Assembly: GCA_004802725.1 (NCBI GenBank) | Contig: SGPM01000002.1 | Coordinates: 251,873-315,872, forward strand | Direction of reading: 5' to 3' | DNA length: 64,000 nucleotides | Origin: Antrodiella citrinella | Taxonomy: Eukaryota; Basidiomycota; Agaricomycetes; Polyporales; Steccherinaceae | Shown here: one piece after another, positions 1 through 10,742 of the stretch | How positions within the stretch are numbered: the first letter of the stretch is position 1 | Layout: each line of letters opens with the position of its first letter | Notes under the pieces: generated by a model | Databases searched by the model: none | What the model saw: the letters and a program-made list of their open reading frames with translations, nothing else | What the model was told of the DNA's origin: nothing | Translations under genes and position numbers: made by a program

Positions 1-1574
1 TCGTGATCGTTTCCTGGTTTACGGACGTAGAGCACAGGCTGAACGTATGGATTAACAAGCCTACGAATGTATGTGAGCGATATGATCAGATATCTCGCGG
101 AACGTAACGTACTTCAATTGATATCCATCCGCATACACCTCGAGTTCGCAGCTGTAATCATGGCCCTGCAGAGCAACCACATGTATGAAGTTTCCGACGG
201 CGCCACTCTCGTATTTCCTGCAATCCCATATCGACGTCAGAAGAGGTGAAACACAATTTACGGCACCGAGGCTCACCAGGTCGCAGACGTGACTCTTGGA
301 ATCCTGTCCTCGGGCGCGATAGCGGTTTCATCGATGCTCAATTTCGACAGATGCCCGGCGTTCTCGTTCCACTCCAGCGAATGAGCTACGACGCTCGAGA
401 TGTCCACCTCCCCACCGAAATAGCGAGAGAGATCACAGAAATGCGTGCCTTGTTCAATAATGGGGCCGGCACTGGAACCACCGACGGAAACGTCAAGGAA
501 AAGTGGATTGGTGAAATAGCACTAACGAACCTCTTGGACTTCGTCCACCAGTCTGGCTTCGCAATGGCCTCGTATGCACAAGCGTATCTTGCAATCGTAG
601 TCATGACTGTAAGATGGTTGTCATCGATGATTTGTTTCATCATCTGGACTGCCTTGAGATACCGCAGCATATACCTGACCAGGTTACCGTTAAATCGCAT
701 TACGAGATATAGGTCCGCGAATAACTCACCCTACGGAACATACTGTGCCACTGTCACTTATGGTTTTGGCAATCTTGAATACCTCCTCGATCTCGCTCGA
801 TGGTCCCGTAGCCACCGGTTTCTCTACGAACAAGGCGACGCCGGGAAAGGCCTTCATTATTTGTAACTCGATGTCCCTCCCGGACTGGTTCGTGCCACGG
901 AACATAGGGGGGCTGCCGATAACGAAAGCACGAGGCGTATCTTTTTTGCTGACGTTCTTGACGAAATCGTCCAACGTGCGGAAGACCCGCGTGTTCTCAT
1001 ATGCAGAGCGCACGAATGTCTCACATTTCTTGGCCAGAACAGAGGTGGCGCGGTCTACCGCCGGGTCGATCAAGGCAACGACTTTGAGACGAGGTCCGAG
1101 TTTGCTGACGGGTCAGAAGGCGTTAGTTCAAAATTCATTTTCATGAACTAGTATGCGTACTGTTCAAAACGGAACGAATGGTTCCATGGACCCTCGTCTG
1201 AGCCTGTAGGCGCGTCAAAACTCTTGTGATTTCAGATCAAAAAGCACGATATTCGTACCAAACATGATGTTTCCTGCACCCACAAATACGACGTTGAAGT
1301 TATCTGTGCCAGAAATATGGGATACTCTGCGGGGCATATCGATGTTAGAAGATAGTAAAGCGAGATCATTGCACAGGAGGTGCGATATATTATATGCGTG
1401 GTGCTACTGAACGGGAAACGACTGTGGTGGCTCAGAAATAGACGAAACACTGAACTTGTCCATGGGGACCAACTTAGAGGGGTCGATCGATGGTCTGCGT
1501 GAGGCCATTTCGGAGGGACGCCTCGAACCAGAGGTCATTGGGCCATCGAGGGCTGACGGCCTGCGGCTGGCCAT
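1..1574 (-). CDS. Gfo/Idh/MocA-family oxidoreductase, C-terminus beyond left edge
   Basis: NAD(P)-dependent sugar/inositol-type dehydrogenase; the substrate cannot be told from sequence. Exons on the minus strand: 1574-1423, 1326-1259, 1203-1161, 1104-730, 674-531, 471-276, 217-113 and 60 to beyond 1. All junctions are GT-AG and keep one open frame. The N-terminal Rossmann motif reads VVFVGAGNIMFG, followed by LKVVALIDP. The family EKP motif is present (FVEKPVATGP), and YMLRYLKAVQ lies in the middle. The start at 1574 gives an N-terminal tail of about 50 residues with repeated RRPS, a basophilic-kinase-like pattern. A second possible ATG at 1337 would remove it by reading through intron 1. 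I prefer 1574 because the intron has a CTAAC branch site and a CAG acceptor in phase. Family assignment is firm; the start is less sure. Confidence 0.85.
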
Positions 1575-2151
1575 TGTGTAAGACGACGACGACGGCGAGT
1601 GATTGACAGATGCAGGAGAGGAGCGGGAGGGGGGGGGAGAAAGAAGAGATGGTATCAAAGTAAAGCGAGGTTGTGTTGGTTTTTATTCGAAGGCAAACTT
1701 TGTTCTGCGGAGCGGCGCACATGGCGACCATCTCTTATGACGAACGGGGAACACAAAGCACTTTGCACCACGGAGAACATTGGAACCTGTGATGCATCAT
1801 GGGCATCCGCAAGTTATACCGACCACTGCTAAAGCCTGCCAGAGGAATCAACAGCGTCATTAGTACATAATAAGTACTGTTGGGATGATGACGAGGGATC
1901 ACCTAGAGATCAATGCATGAGTGTCCAGAACATGGCAGGGGCAGAGGAAACAGGTATGGTAGTCGTTGTTCTAAACAGATCTCAAGAAGGGAGAACAGGC
2001 AAATTACAAGAAGTGCGTATATCCAGGGTACTGTACTGAAGGGTATTTGGAGTGCGACGATGGGGATGATAATGTAGAACGGAATGCAAGTGTGAATCGT
2101 AACGTCGGAATGAGAGCGAGGGAATCCAAAGACAATCGGACAGGCAGCAGG
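1575..2151. other. Intergenic region, no gene seen
   Basis: Lies between the oxidoreductase start and the 3' end of the next minus-strand gene. It includes a C-rich/CT-rich leader (1615-1660) just upstream of the oxidoreductase ATG, typical of basidiomycete 5' UTRs. No convincing ORF. Confidence 0.6.
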
Positions 2152-2678
2152 TCACGTCGTGGCACTGTCGACACGCTTTCCCTCCTCCAATGCTCGCTGC
2201 TTCCGCTCCGCTGCTTCAAGCCTCTCTGTCATCGCTCGCAGTTGCTCCTTCAGCGCGTCGTTCTCCTGGGATAATTTCAACACGTTGCTAGCACGCTTCT
2301 GAACTTTGTGTCTAGGTAACATGAGATCAATGATTCGATCCGAGTTCGCGCAGACGGTCGCTGGTGCCAAATGCTTGACAGGCGAAGGAGGAAGGAAAAC
2401 TCACTCTGGTTCCGACGCAGTCTTCGCCATATCCGCGAATATAGAATCAAAGGTCAATGTGAGATCCAGCTCTAGATCCAAATCTGGGAGCTTGGGCTCT
2501 GGCAATACTGCAGCGATAGAGGCGGCGTCGTCCTCCTCCAAGCCGTCAAGGCGAGTAGCACTCCTAGGCGAGGCAGAAGGGGTTTAGTCCGCGCGGCAGG
2601 AAGTCGGACAAGAGAGAACAACGCGCACCCTGTTCGTGCATACTGCTCGCCCGAGTTTCTGGCCTCGCTTGCACTCAT
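2152..2678 (-). CDS. Small acidic coiled-coil protein (122 aa), unknown function
   Basis: Not recognised as a named family. Three exons on the minus strand: 2678-2629, 2563-2405 and 2311-2152. Phases 2 and 2 fit exactly and give 122 residues. The N-terminal half is acidic (LDGLEEDDAAS, then alternating Leu/Asp such as LPDLDLELDLTLTFD). The C-terminal half is one amphipathic coiled coil with heptad Leu (SNVLKLSQENDALKEQL and LEAAERKQRALEEG). The second intron is about 93 nt, longer than most here. A nearer acceptor (CACCAG, about 2354) leads to a stop after about ten codons, so the CCTAG acceptor at 2312 is favoured. The size and acidic-plus-coil layout would suit an adaptor or kinetochore/spindle-type subunit, but that is a guess. 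Confidence 0.6.
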
Positions 2679-3288
2679 GATGGTGGATGTGACAATGATG
2701 GACGACGCGATGATGAAAGGATAAGGAAAGGAGAGTCAGAGGCGCAGGCTTCACGCCGAGGGGATCATTCAAGGATGGTTGCAAAGTGGCTTGCACGCTG
2801 TGAGTGACGGTGTCAGTGAGTGGACGGTCGCCAGTGTCTGCCAGCGACCATCAGGCTAACACATGCCGTGGGGTTAGGGTTTCCATTACCCTGTCAGGGC
2901 CGTGGCGCCTGTTGGACCTAATTCTTCACATTGCCCGATTTGGAACCGTCGGCGCCAGTTCCCAACTGTCTGAGTGCGGCGGCACCTAAACCGCTCTCTG
3001 TGATTTTTTATTTACGCAATGGCGAATTAGTCCGGGTACGGACTGTGGCGGATGTATTTTTTGTGCATAGGCTTGCCGGAGGTTTTATTGCAAGGTATAA
3101 AAAGGCAATTTATTGGAGCGAAAACAAGGTGTGCACCAAAATTAAAACATCTGGCGGGACCGCGAATCTTAGAACCGATCACGGCTGGGTCCTTTCGCTG
3201 TGGCGTCCAATCCTATGTACTTGCGCCCCCTATTACTTCCCACCCAATTTTGACCGCCACCACGGTCGCGTTCCTCGACACGACTGCT
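2679..3288. other. Divergent promoter region
   Basis: Separates the start codons of the coiled-coil gene (minus) and the Ser/His-rich nuclear protein (plus). Contains a TATA box at 3096 and one TTAGGGTT stretch near 2874, which is not repeated. Confidence 0.5.
3096..3103 (+). promoter_or_regulatory. Probable TATA box
   Basis: TATAAAAA followed by GG, 186 bp upstream of the ATG at 3289. The distance implies a 5' UTR of about 150 nt. Confidence 0.45.
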
Positions 3289-5777
3289 ATGTACAGTCTG
3301 TTCGAGTTCCAGCAAGACCACGGCGACATGGCCAGCCTTCCTCAGTACAGCGACGTTTCTGACCAGTATTCTTCATCTCCTCTTCAATTGCGCTCTCATC
3401 ACCACATGGAAGATCACGCCATGCATCTGGATCTCTCGGAGTACATGTCTGCTACCTACCCGCAAGTTACCTCTTCCTCGTACAACACTCCGGCGGAAAT
3501 CTACATAGCCAACAACGCCCCCCACTCCCAACACATCTACGACGGTCCCATGGATGATCAGTACACCCACAATCCAGGCGATTGGATGTACAGTCATGTC
3601 CCTACTTACTCGCCACAAGGACCTACTATTCGCATGGTGGCCAATGGTATCCGAGCCACTCATTATTCTTCGCCGCCTTCAGAGTCTCCTGCGAGCCACT
3701 ACGCCTCAGGCCTTGGGTATCCCCCCAGCAGGCCGACGCTGAGTCGACAGTCGTCACAGCGGTCGTGGCATTCGGAACAAGGGCTTGACACACAGGCTGA
3801 TGGAAACCAGCGCGCGACGCGTAGTCTGCAAGGGACGCCACTCGCAACGATTCCCATGCTCCCCTCTCTTGCTGGTTCCAACCATTTTTCCAGTAGCACT
3901 TTAATACCACAAGGACTCGGAGACGTGGGTGTACTTTTTTTCGCTGTGTCTTGTGTCTAAATCTTTCACGGCACAGAAGAAAGGTTCTGTGTCATCCCCC
4001 GAGCAGCCAGACCCCTTCGCAGCAGTCTACCTCAGAGAACAACTCGGCGAGGAGAAGTGGGACATTTTCACCTCTCGTCTTGCAGAGAATCGCAAAAATG
4101 GCTCTCGATCCAGGATGAAGGTCGCTCTTACCGCCGCGATCGAGAGCGGCAACACTGATTTTACCGATTTTGGGGGTGCATCTGCTATCGACTTCCTCGT
4201 CAAGGTCGAGGTTGTGAAATGCGTCCTCAGGACTTTCGTCCCGTGCGTCTATACAACTTTGTGCCCTCACCGAGTCTCGCCGAAACTGACGTCGACACAG
4301 ACATCCCTACAATCCTCAGAAATCCATGTCACATCCCTACAACACCTCGCCTAAGGGACATGTCGTGATCTCTCGGTCCTCGGTCCTCACACTATCTGGA
4401 TGGTCCAACACACAGTTCGCGTACTGGGCTCGCAGAGCCGAGGGCGTCTCGGTTCTTTGTAATCGGGATACCAAACTGCGCGCGGTTGCGAAGGCACTCG
4501 AACAGCGGTTGAGAGAGGTAGGACTCTTTGAATCGTCTCCCATCCTCCCCGACTTGTCCAGTGAGAGCTCCGGGGATGACGGAGGTACTTCATTCAAGAC
4601 ACCGGTATTTTCCTCCATCGACCGACTCATCATGCCGAAGGACGAGCCCTTGGACGAGAAGCTGGCCATTGACGAGATAGAGATGATGGATCCCGACAGA
4701 TGGGTGAAAACGTTTGTCACTGGCAAGGGACTTGACGTGATTATCGATGAAGTCAAGAAGCGGTGTGGCGTAAGCCAGTTCTTACGCGGCAAGCACTCTA
4801 GCCTTGATGCATTCGGTTCTACGGTCGACGACGGAACTGGATCCGCCGTGCGCAGAGAAGCTTCACAGGTTTTCATGCCGACGTTCCAGGCGGAGTCGTA
4901 CGTGCACGAAGCGCCGTCTGTGCATGCGGGACTCGGAAATACAGATGAGGTCTCATCTCCCACTACACCTGCAGAGATCTCGGGGACCATCAAACGCAAG
5001 GCATCCCCAGGGCCTTCAGTGTCATTGGCCGCTCATATTTCCAATCCATCCGTCTCTGTCGATATACCATTCCCTGAGCCATCGAAAGCCATCGACTTCA
5101 CTGGCTATTCCTCCAGGTCTACCACCACCGAGTCGCCTATATCCCCGATATCGCCACTGTCACCTATTACACCGCACTCATTTTCAGCCGTGTCGGACTC
5201 AGGTTCGTTTTCCGACCCGCTCGTGCGACAACCATCCCCGACCACACGAGTCCACCATACTCCTATGACAACACTTGCATCGCCTACCTCCTTGCATCCC
5301 TACGATTCCCCTCTCAGTGAAACCGCCAAGTTGAACGCGCAGTTCACCCGTCTCGGAGACCCCGCATACTCCTCGCACTACCCCTTCACGCATCCTCAGC
5401 AGATATCCCCCAATTCCAACGGTGTCTTCCGTCAGGGAGCTGACCACTACCGTCACTCGCATGTTCATCACCACATCCATGGTCTTCGTATGACGCAGGA
5501 GTTCGAGCAGGCTCAAACTCGCAGCGCACGGCAGTTCAATCTCTCGATTCCCCAGCCTCATGGCGAACGTAGACTCAAGAAGCAAAAAGTCGAGGCAGAT
5601 GACGGCACCTGCGCACTTGTAACTCTGCCGATGCAACGGTCCCAGCTCACTGATGAGTACCAGCCTCTTGGGCATGGGACCGACCATATGCGTGGCTTCT
5701 ATCCTGTCTCTCGACAGACGGACAACGGTCTGTCTTCAGCAGAATCCTGGCATGGTCATAACGCTACATCTGCTTAG
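3289..5777 (+). CDS. Large Ser/Pro/His-rich nuclear-type protein (792 aa), putative transcription regulator
   Basis: Three exons, 3289-3924, 3977-4242 and 4301-5777, with phases 0 and 2 giving 792 residues. The first 210 residues are low complexity (Ser, His, Tyr, Gln). A folded, conserved-looking core spans about residues 215-375, with segments YLREQLGEEKWDIF, GGASAIDFLVKVEVVK, VPHPYNP and SGWSNTQFAYWARRAE. The second half is Ser/Pro-rich with many SP sites (SPISPISPLSPITP) and a basic RRLKKQKVE patch near residue 720 that could be a nuclear localisation signal. There is no zinc finger, homeobox, bZIP or HMG motif. The exon 2-3 join is supported because it rebuilds a VPHPYNP segment in frame. 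The region looks fungus-specific; a role in gene regulation is inferred only from composition and the NLS-like patch. Confidence 0.75.
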
Positions 5778-6542
5778 ATGGTCGATCTCGCTCTGCACAT
5801 CCTCTACTACCTTTCCGTCGGTCTTGATTTGGTAATGCCCTTTGTATGTTACTGTCTTGGTTACCTGCTCTATGTCCGCTTTCGTCTCCCTTACTTATAG
5901 GTACTTTTTCTTCCTTACGCCTCCTCCGCCGCGTACTGTATATCGCATCCCCGCCCAGTGTACGACCACACATCCATCTGCAATAATCCTTTCTGTACTT
6001 CCTGCGTATTTACTATTCTACCTACCCTGTCATCACCATTTTGTGTGTGCATAATGTGAATCAGGACATGTTCTAATTCGTTCCCATGTCACCCGTGCCT
6101 GCCAATTGAGATGTCGGAGTGATAATCAGGTAATTTTCGTGCGTGGCAAAGTCCACGGTTCAAAAGCAATCAACGAAGAGCTAATGATAGTACGATAGCA
6201 TAAGAAAACAACAACATGTTAACAAGACAGAAAGGACTCGTAGGAAAAGACCAACGCTACAGCGGAGACAGCGACTATGCGCAAGGACAGAGATGGATAT
6301 GACTACAATGGTGGTAAAGATTAGGGCCCAATCTTGGGGTCGTAACGAGGGCGTGTAGGTCATGAGGACGAAGCACAAGGAAAAAAAACGGAAGAGACCT
6401 GTCCGGGTATATTAAGCGATAAGAACAGAATATCGGAGTGTAAGCTGTAGGCGGTGAGAAAAACAGAACGGTCCCTTGCAAGAATCCGAGATTACCAATC
6501 CATCCATCCATGGAAAACAACACCAACACCAACAACACGCCT
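5778..6542. other. Convergent 3' region, no gene seen
   Basis: Lies between two stop codons facing each other (5777 plus, 6543 minus). AT-richer than the flanks, with short C/T-rich tracts. Fits two 3' UTRs; ORFs here are short and unlike any family I know. Confidence 0.55.
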
Positions 6543-8751
6543 TCACGCAAGCTCGAGAATAGAAGTTTCCAGCACGCGGAATTGGCCTTTATCTTTCGAC
6601 AGCTCGGACCAGGAGATGTTCTCTCTCCAATTCATCGCGTTCGCCTCTTTCTCGCCCGCATCGGAGAACGATTGCATCTCGTCGTTGGACACGCCGCGAA
6701 ACATCAGGAATAACCGGGTGAAAACACAGTTTTCGACGGTCACGGAGATGTCAATGGCCGCGGCAATCTTGCTCGGAGACATCAACCGATAAGCGATGTT
6801 TTTGTGCTGAGCGAAGGCGGAGAGATTGTTGCTGCAAATGATATGTCAATTCTGCGGCTCTACGGATCGTAAAGGAAAGCAGTGACGTACTTGATGAAGT
6901 TTGTTCGTGCAAAAAGCGTCATGCCCAGTTGGTCCAGCACATGACCCAGGTGGGTTACGAAATCACGGAAGGACATAGCAAACCCATTCCTGGGTGTGAT
7001 AAACTCTTGGGGGTCAAGAAGACCTGGGTCCGGGCTGAGCGATAGAAGTCAGTATCAATCACAAGCAAAACAGACTCCGACTAACTTACATTGCTTCGTA
7101 ATACAAAGATGTAGCATGCGTGGCACTTTCGAAATGTTCAATGGCACCACCAGGGTGCACACGCAAGTAGTATTTGACCTTGTTCGGCTGGATTTGCTCC
7201 GGTTGAGGATACGCCAACCCCAGTGTCCAGTAGGGAGAGAGGGATAATACTAGATCACAGTACTGCTGCAGCGGGGAGTAGATGTTCAGATGACATTTCG
7301 CAACAATGGGCTTTGCGCTGACAAGAGCCAGCTTGCTGATCAGTCTGGAATCGACCAAAAGATCGGACGGAACCTCCTCGCTGTTTACGATACGAGTACC
7401 ACTGAACTCCATCTTGTGGGTGTCGCCTTGGTGGACGATATCTAGCTTGCCCCAAAACATACCGTCGACAGTGGTACCGTCTTCCATTCTGGCCATATCC
7501 AATTCATCAGACGAGATGATCGTGTCGAGAGCCACCTGCTGACCCGGAACTAGTTCGAGGTTGAAGGTAGCTGGCATCTCAAGAACGGGTGGAGGGCTGT
7601 GCGAGCACATGATTTAGCCAATGCAGTGCATACGATCAAAAATACATACGGAGGCGGACTGTCGGCGGAGACATGAGTATTCGTATCGATGAGATTTCAG
7701 AATGTAATGCTTACGGAGGCTCATCATCTGGCGGAGGTGGAGCATCACCAACGATCTCGACACGAAGTCCTTGGGCCCCCAAAATAGCGATTTGGTATGT
7801 CTCATCTGCAGTAAGCTAGTACGGATAGTCAGTACGAGAGAACCGTGACCTGGGTAGTATAATCGCAACACACATAGATATAGTCGCCGTTCACCAAGCG
7901 CTGCAAGGGCGAGTCAGTGAAGGGATACAGAATAGGAGATTTTGGACTCACAGCAGTGGCAATGCTGACATATTCCTTCGGCACTCGTAAACCGAAAACA
8001 GCATCCGGGGGAGGTCTAAGCCATTCTCTGACCAAATTTTCGAGTTCCTATGATCAATATGAATTTCGTGTTTGCTTCAAAACAATATATACACCTACTG
8101 CGTATGAAGAAGGCAACTGTGGCGTGGATATACATGATTAGCACGTGCAGTGGGTTGCGTGACGTATTTTGCGTACCTTGCGGACTGTTTCCATCTCATC
8201 GAATGCTAGAGTGAGAAGACGAGGGACGGCGAGAGCAGCCTGCTGCTGCTGCTTCTGAAGCTCGACATCTTTGGATTTGGGAGTGGACTTGAACCTCCCC
8301 CAGAATCCAGCCCCGTGGAGGCTCGCGTTAGAAGCCCTAAAGAAAGAAGGTCAATGACCACGCGCATCGAGGCAGAATAGGAAGGCCATACGCTGGTGAG
8401 TGCAGCATTGCCGAGGGACGGGCAAACGTGAGTGGGGGAACAAGGAATAGATGGGAGAGAGAGGAAGAGAGTGAGCGAACTGCAAAGATTCGGTGCATGG
8501 ATCATCTTAAAGCGTCAACACGAGGCGTGGAGAACACGAGGCAGAAGATGGGCACTAGATTTGCTCGATGCGACCGAGGATCTCTACGATAAGAAGCGAT
8601 ACGGTAGACACCGAGCACAGTAGCCGCGAGGCTCGACATCGTGCCCGCCATTGTCGCCGTCGTTGGCCTCGAGGACGTCGAGCGACTCGTCGGGGACATG
8701 CAAACTGATTGAGAGCGTCGGCCCGACATCCCCCACTGCGTCATAGATCAT
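6543..8751 (-). CDS. Conserved-looking protein of unknown function (490 aa), nine exons
   Basis: Not recognised. Exons on the minus strand: 8751-8612, 8336-8177, 8047-7952, 7900-7874, 7815-7715, 7658-7650, 7596-7090, 7034-6891 and 6831-6543. All phases match and give 490 residues. Features in order: an acidic N-terminus; a Gln-run helix (ELQKQQQQAAL, about residue 70); REWLRPPPDAVFGLRVP; a proline run PPPPDDEPP extended by a 9-nt exon; then a long mixed alpha/beta region including FWGKLDIVHQGD, SPYWTLGLAYPQPEQ and, near the end, MSPSKIAAAIDISVTVENCVF. No transmembrane helix or signal peptide. The first exon is joined through a 275-nt intron, far longer than the rest, so the N-terminal 46 residues are the weak part of the model. 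Confidence 0.65.
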
Positions 8752-8888
8752 GTGACTGCTTGCCACATGAAAAACTGTAAAATATCAGTGGATGGAAGAT
8801 TCCGGATCGCTGAACGCTGAACTGTGAACAGAACCTGAACAGAACACAGAACACTACCACCACCTCCTAGCTGCAGCGGAAGAAAGAC

Positions 8889-9870
8889 ATGTTGAGAACG
8901 GCCCTCCGCGCACAAACCAGGCCGGTGGCTAGTCAACGACGCACTTTTGTGTCGACCGTTCTCCTTACCAGGAGCTGGGACAATGACACCGTCGCGACTC
9001 TTCGCCAGGAGGCCAAGTCTCGTGGTCTTTCACAGTAAGTCGTATGCTCGTTGTTCCCCCAGCTATGCTAATGTCTTTCCTACAGCAAGGGCAACAAGGC
9101 CACATTGATTACGCGTCTGCAACAGTTCGACCAGCACAACCCCATGCAGCATGTCTCATCTCCTATGACCCCGCCTTCCCCACCAGTTCAACACACCCGT
9201 TCCGCGCACACTACCGAGGTACCTGGAGTACCATCTAGTGCTGAGCCTCCAGTCACGATCCCCAACTTTCCGAAGTATGCGCTTCCTCTGATCCCGGATG
9301 CTTCGCGACCTATCCCTCAGCCTACAGCGCAAATCGTACGTCTCCCAATAATCTTGACTTTCAAGAGAAGAGACTCATATTTATTTTTAGCCTTTCACTC
9401 CGGACTTCTGGGAGTCGTCTCGAGTCAAAGCGGCTGAGCAAGCTCAAGAGATTCCAGAGGCAGCGAGCCCTAATCTCATTGCGGTGGCAGGAGATGCATC
9501 GCATATCAGCGCCAGCCCATCCCACACTCTCTTCTCCCCACTAGAAAGCGTGACTCAGGAGCCCGTGAAGTCTTCTAAGGACAAGACCTTCTTTGAGGCA
9601 CTGACAGAGGACTTATTCATACCAATATCTTTGCCTAAACTGCAGACGGAGGGCGTAAATGTCCTGCAGGTCACCCAGACTTCAGGGTCCCAGGTGAAGG
9701 ACCATTCGCGGACGTTGGACAAGGATGAGAAGACCGGATTGTGGGTCTTGTTGGGAGTGTTTGTGGGGTCTTGGGTAGCTGCAGGTGTCTTCCAGGCTCC
9801 TTCGAAGTTTGCGGCAAAAGCGGAGGAAGTTGTTGAGGAGGTCGAGGGTGCGAAGGCAGCGAAGCACTGA
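8889..9870 (+). CDS. Mitochondrial SAP-domain protein with one C-terminal membrane helix (291 aa)
   Basis: Exons 8889-9034, 9086-9335 and 9391-9870; phases 2 and 0. The N-terminus (MLRTALRAQTRPVASQRRTF) is rich in Arg and Ser with no acid, a classic mitochondrial targeting sequence. Residues about 35-62 form a SAP motif (VATLRQEAKSRGLS, then KGNKATLITRLQQF), a helix-extension-helix fold that usually binds DNA or RNA. The middle is Pro/Ser-rich. One hydrophobic helix (LWVLLGVFVGSWVAAGVF, about residues 249-266) precedes a short Glu/Lys-rich tail. A nucleic-acid-binding domain on a membrane-anchored mitochondrial protein suggests nucleoid or mitoribosome tethering; this is inference. The start lies only 137 bp from the divergent upstream gene. 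Confidence 0.85.
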
Positions 9871-10120
9871 TATCGCGCCTGGATTGTGTGGGCCATGACT
9901 CACTCCTTAGATTACAACATTCCTAGCCCTCTGTCTTTGTCTATTGCCAAACACCTAGACTTGCGTAGTCCGAGTCAGCCGAGAATGATCTGAAAGGCAG
10001 AACTTCTGGCCTGGGCAGCCGAGCGCTTCACGAGGATCGATACTATTGAACTTGTCACTAACACCGACACTGGTCGACTTTCAACGCTGGTCAACGTCTC
10101 AGCTTTCGTCTAGATAAATC

Positions 10121-10683
10121 ATGTCGCTAGCTGCACGACTATCTCGCGTCTCTTCCGCCTCGCATTCTATACGTCTCCTCCACAGCACCCCTCTTCGACG
10201 AAATCTTGTCGGGCCTCCCGACCCCGTGTCTAACATCCGACCAGTAATATACGACGACGCACCGCCCGAGGGTCCTGCTTTAAACTCTCATCACCCATAT
10301 TCATTGGGAGAGTTCAAAGGAGATACGAGCGAGTACCAGTGGAAGATGCAGAGACAGCAGCTGGACACGTACAACCACGCGTACTGGACAGATGTGAGTA
10401 CCATTCGCTCTCCCCATCTACGGCCCACTTAAACACGAGAGTTTAGAGCAATTCAAGGTTCGAGGCAGCCAAGAACGCTATGCTCTCCAGCCTTCCCGAA
10501 TCCACGACGGGCGAAGATCGCGAGGTCGCATTGTCGAGCTTCTACGGTCAGTGGATAGTACAAGAAGAGGCGAGAAGCAAAGCCTACAACGAGCAGTGGA
10601 GCAAACAGAACTGGTCCACCATCTGGCTCGGGGCACGCTGTCAGCTTGGCTCGTTATGGTCTCGTATCACACGCAAATCATGA
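10121..10683 (+). CDS. COA8: Cytochrome c oxidase assembly factor 8 homologue (APOPT1/COA8-like, 169 aa)
   Basis: Two exons, 10121-10393 and 10447-10683, phase 0. The N-terminus (MSLAARLSRVSSASHSIRLL) is a mitochondrial presequence. The family signature VGPPDPVSNIRP follows, then YSLGEFKGDTSEYQWKMQ and the helical part EYQWKMQRQQLDTYNHAYW. The C-terminal half has FYGQWIVQEEARSKAYNEQW and KQNWSTIWLGAR, matching the layout of animal APOPT1/COA8, which protects complex IV assembly in the mitochondrial matrix. Length is close to that of the human protein. Its stop is only 59 bp from the stop of the converging NUP133 gene. Confidence 0.88.
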
Positions 10684-10742
10684 TCCCAGCGACAACATTG
10701 AGAGGGTGAAAGGGAAGAAAAGTATTGCAAATCATGTAGCTA

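Noticed and set aside
246..866. Plus-strand 206-codon frame
   Set aside because: Antisense shadow of the oxidoreductase exons, whose minus-strand product is clearly the conserved one.
2312..2404. Apparent frame conflict in the small coiled-coil gene
   Set aside because: Disappears if the CCTAG acceptor at 2312 is used instead of CACCAG; no frameshift is needed.
2868..2884. TTAGGGTT telomere-like word
   Set aside because: A single copy; not an interstitial telomeric array.
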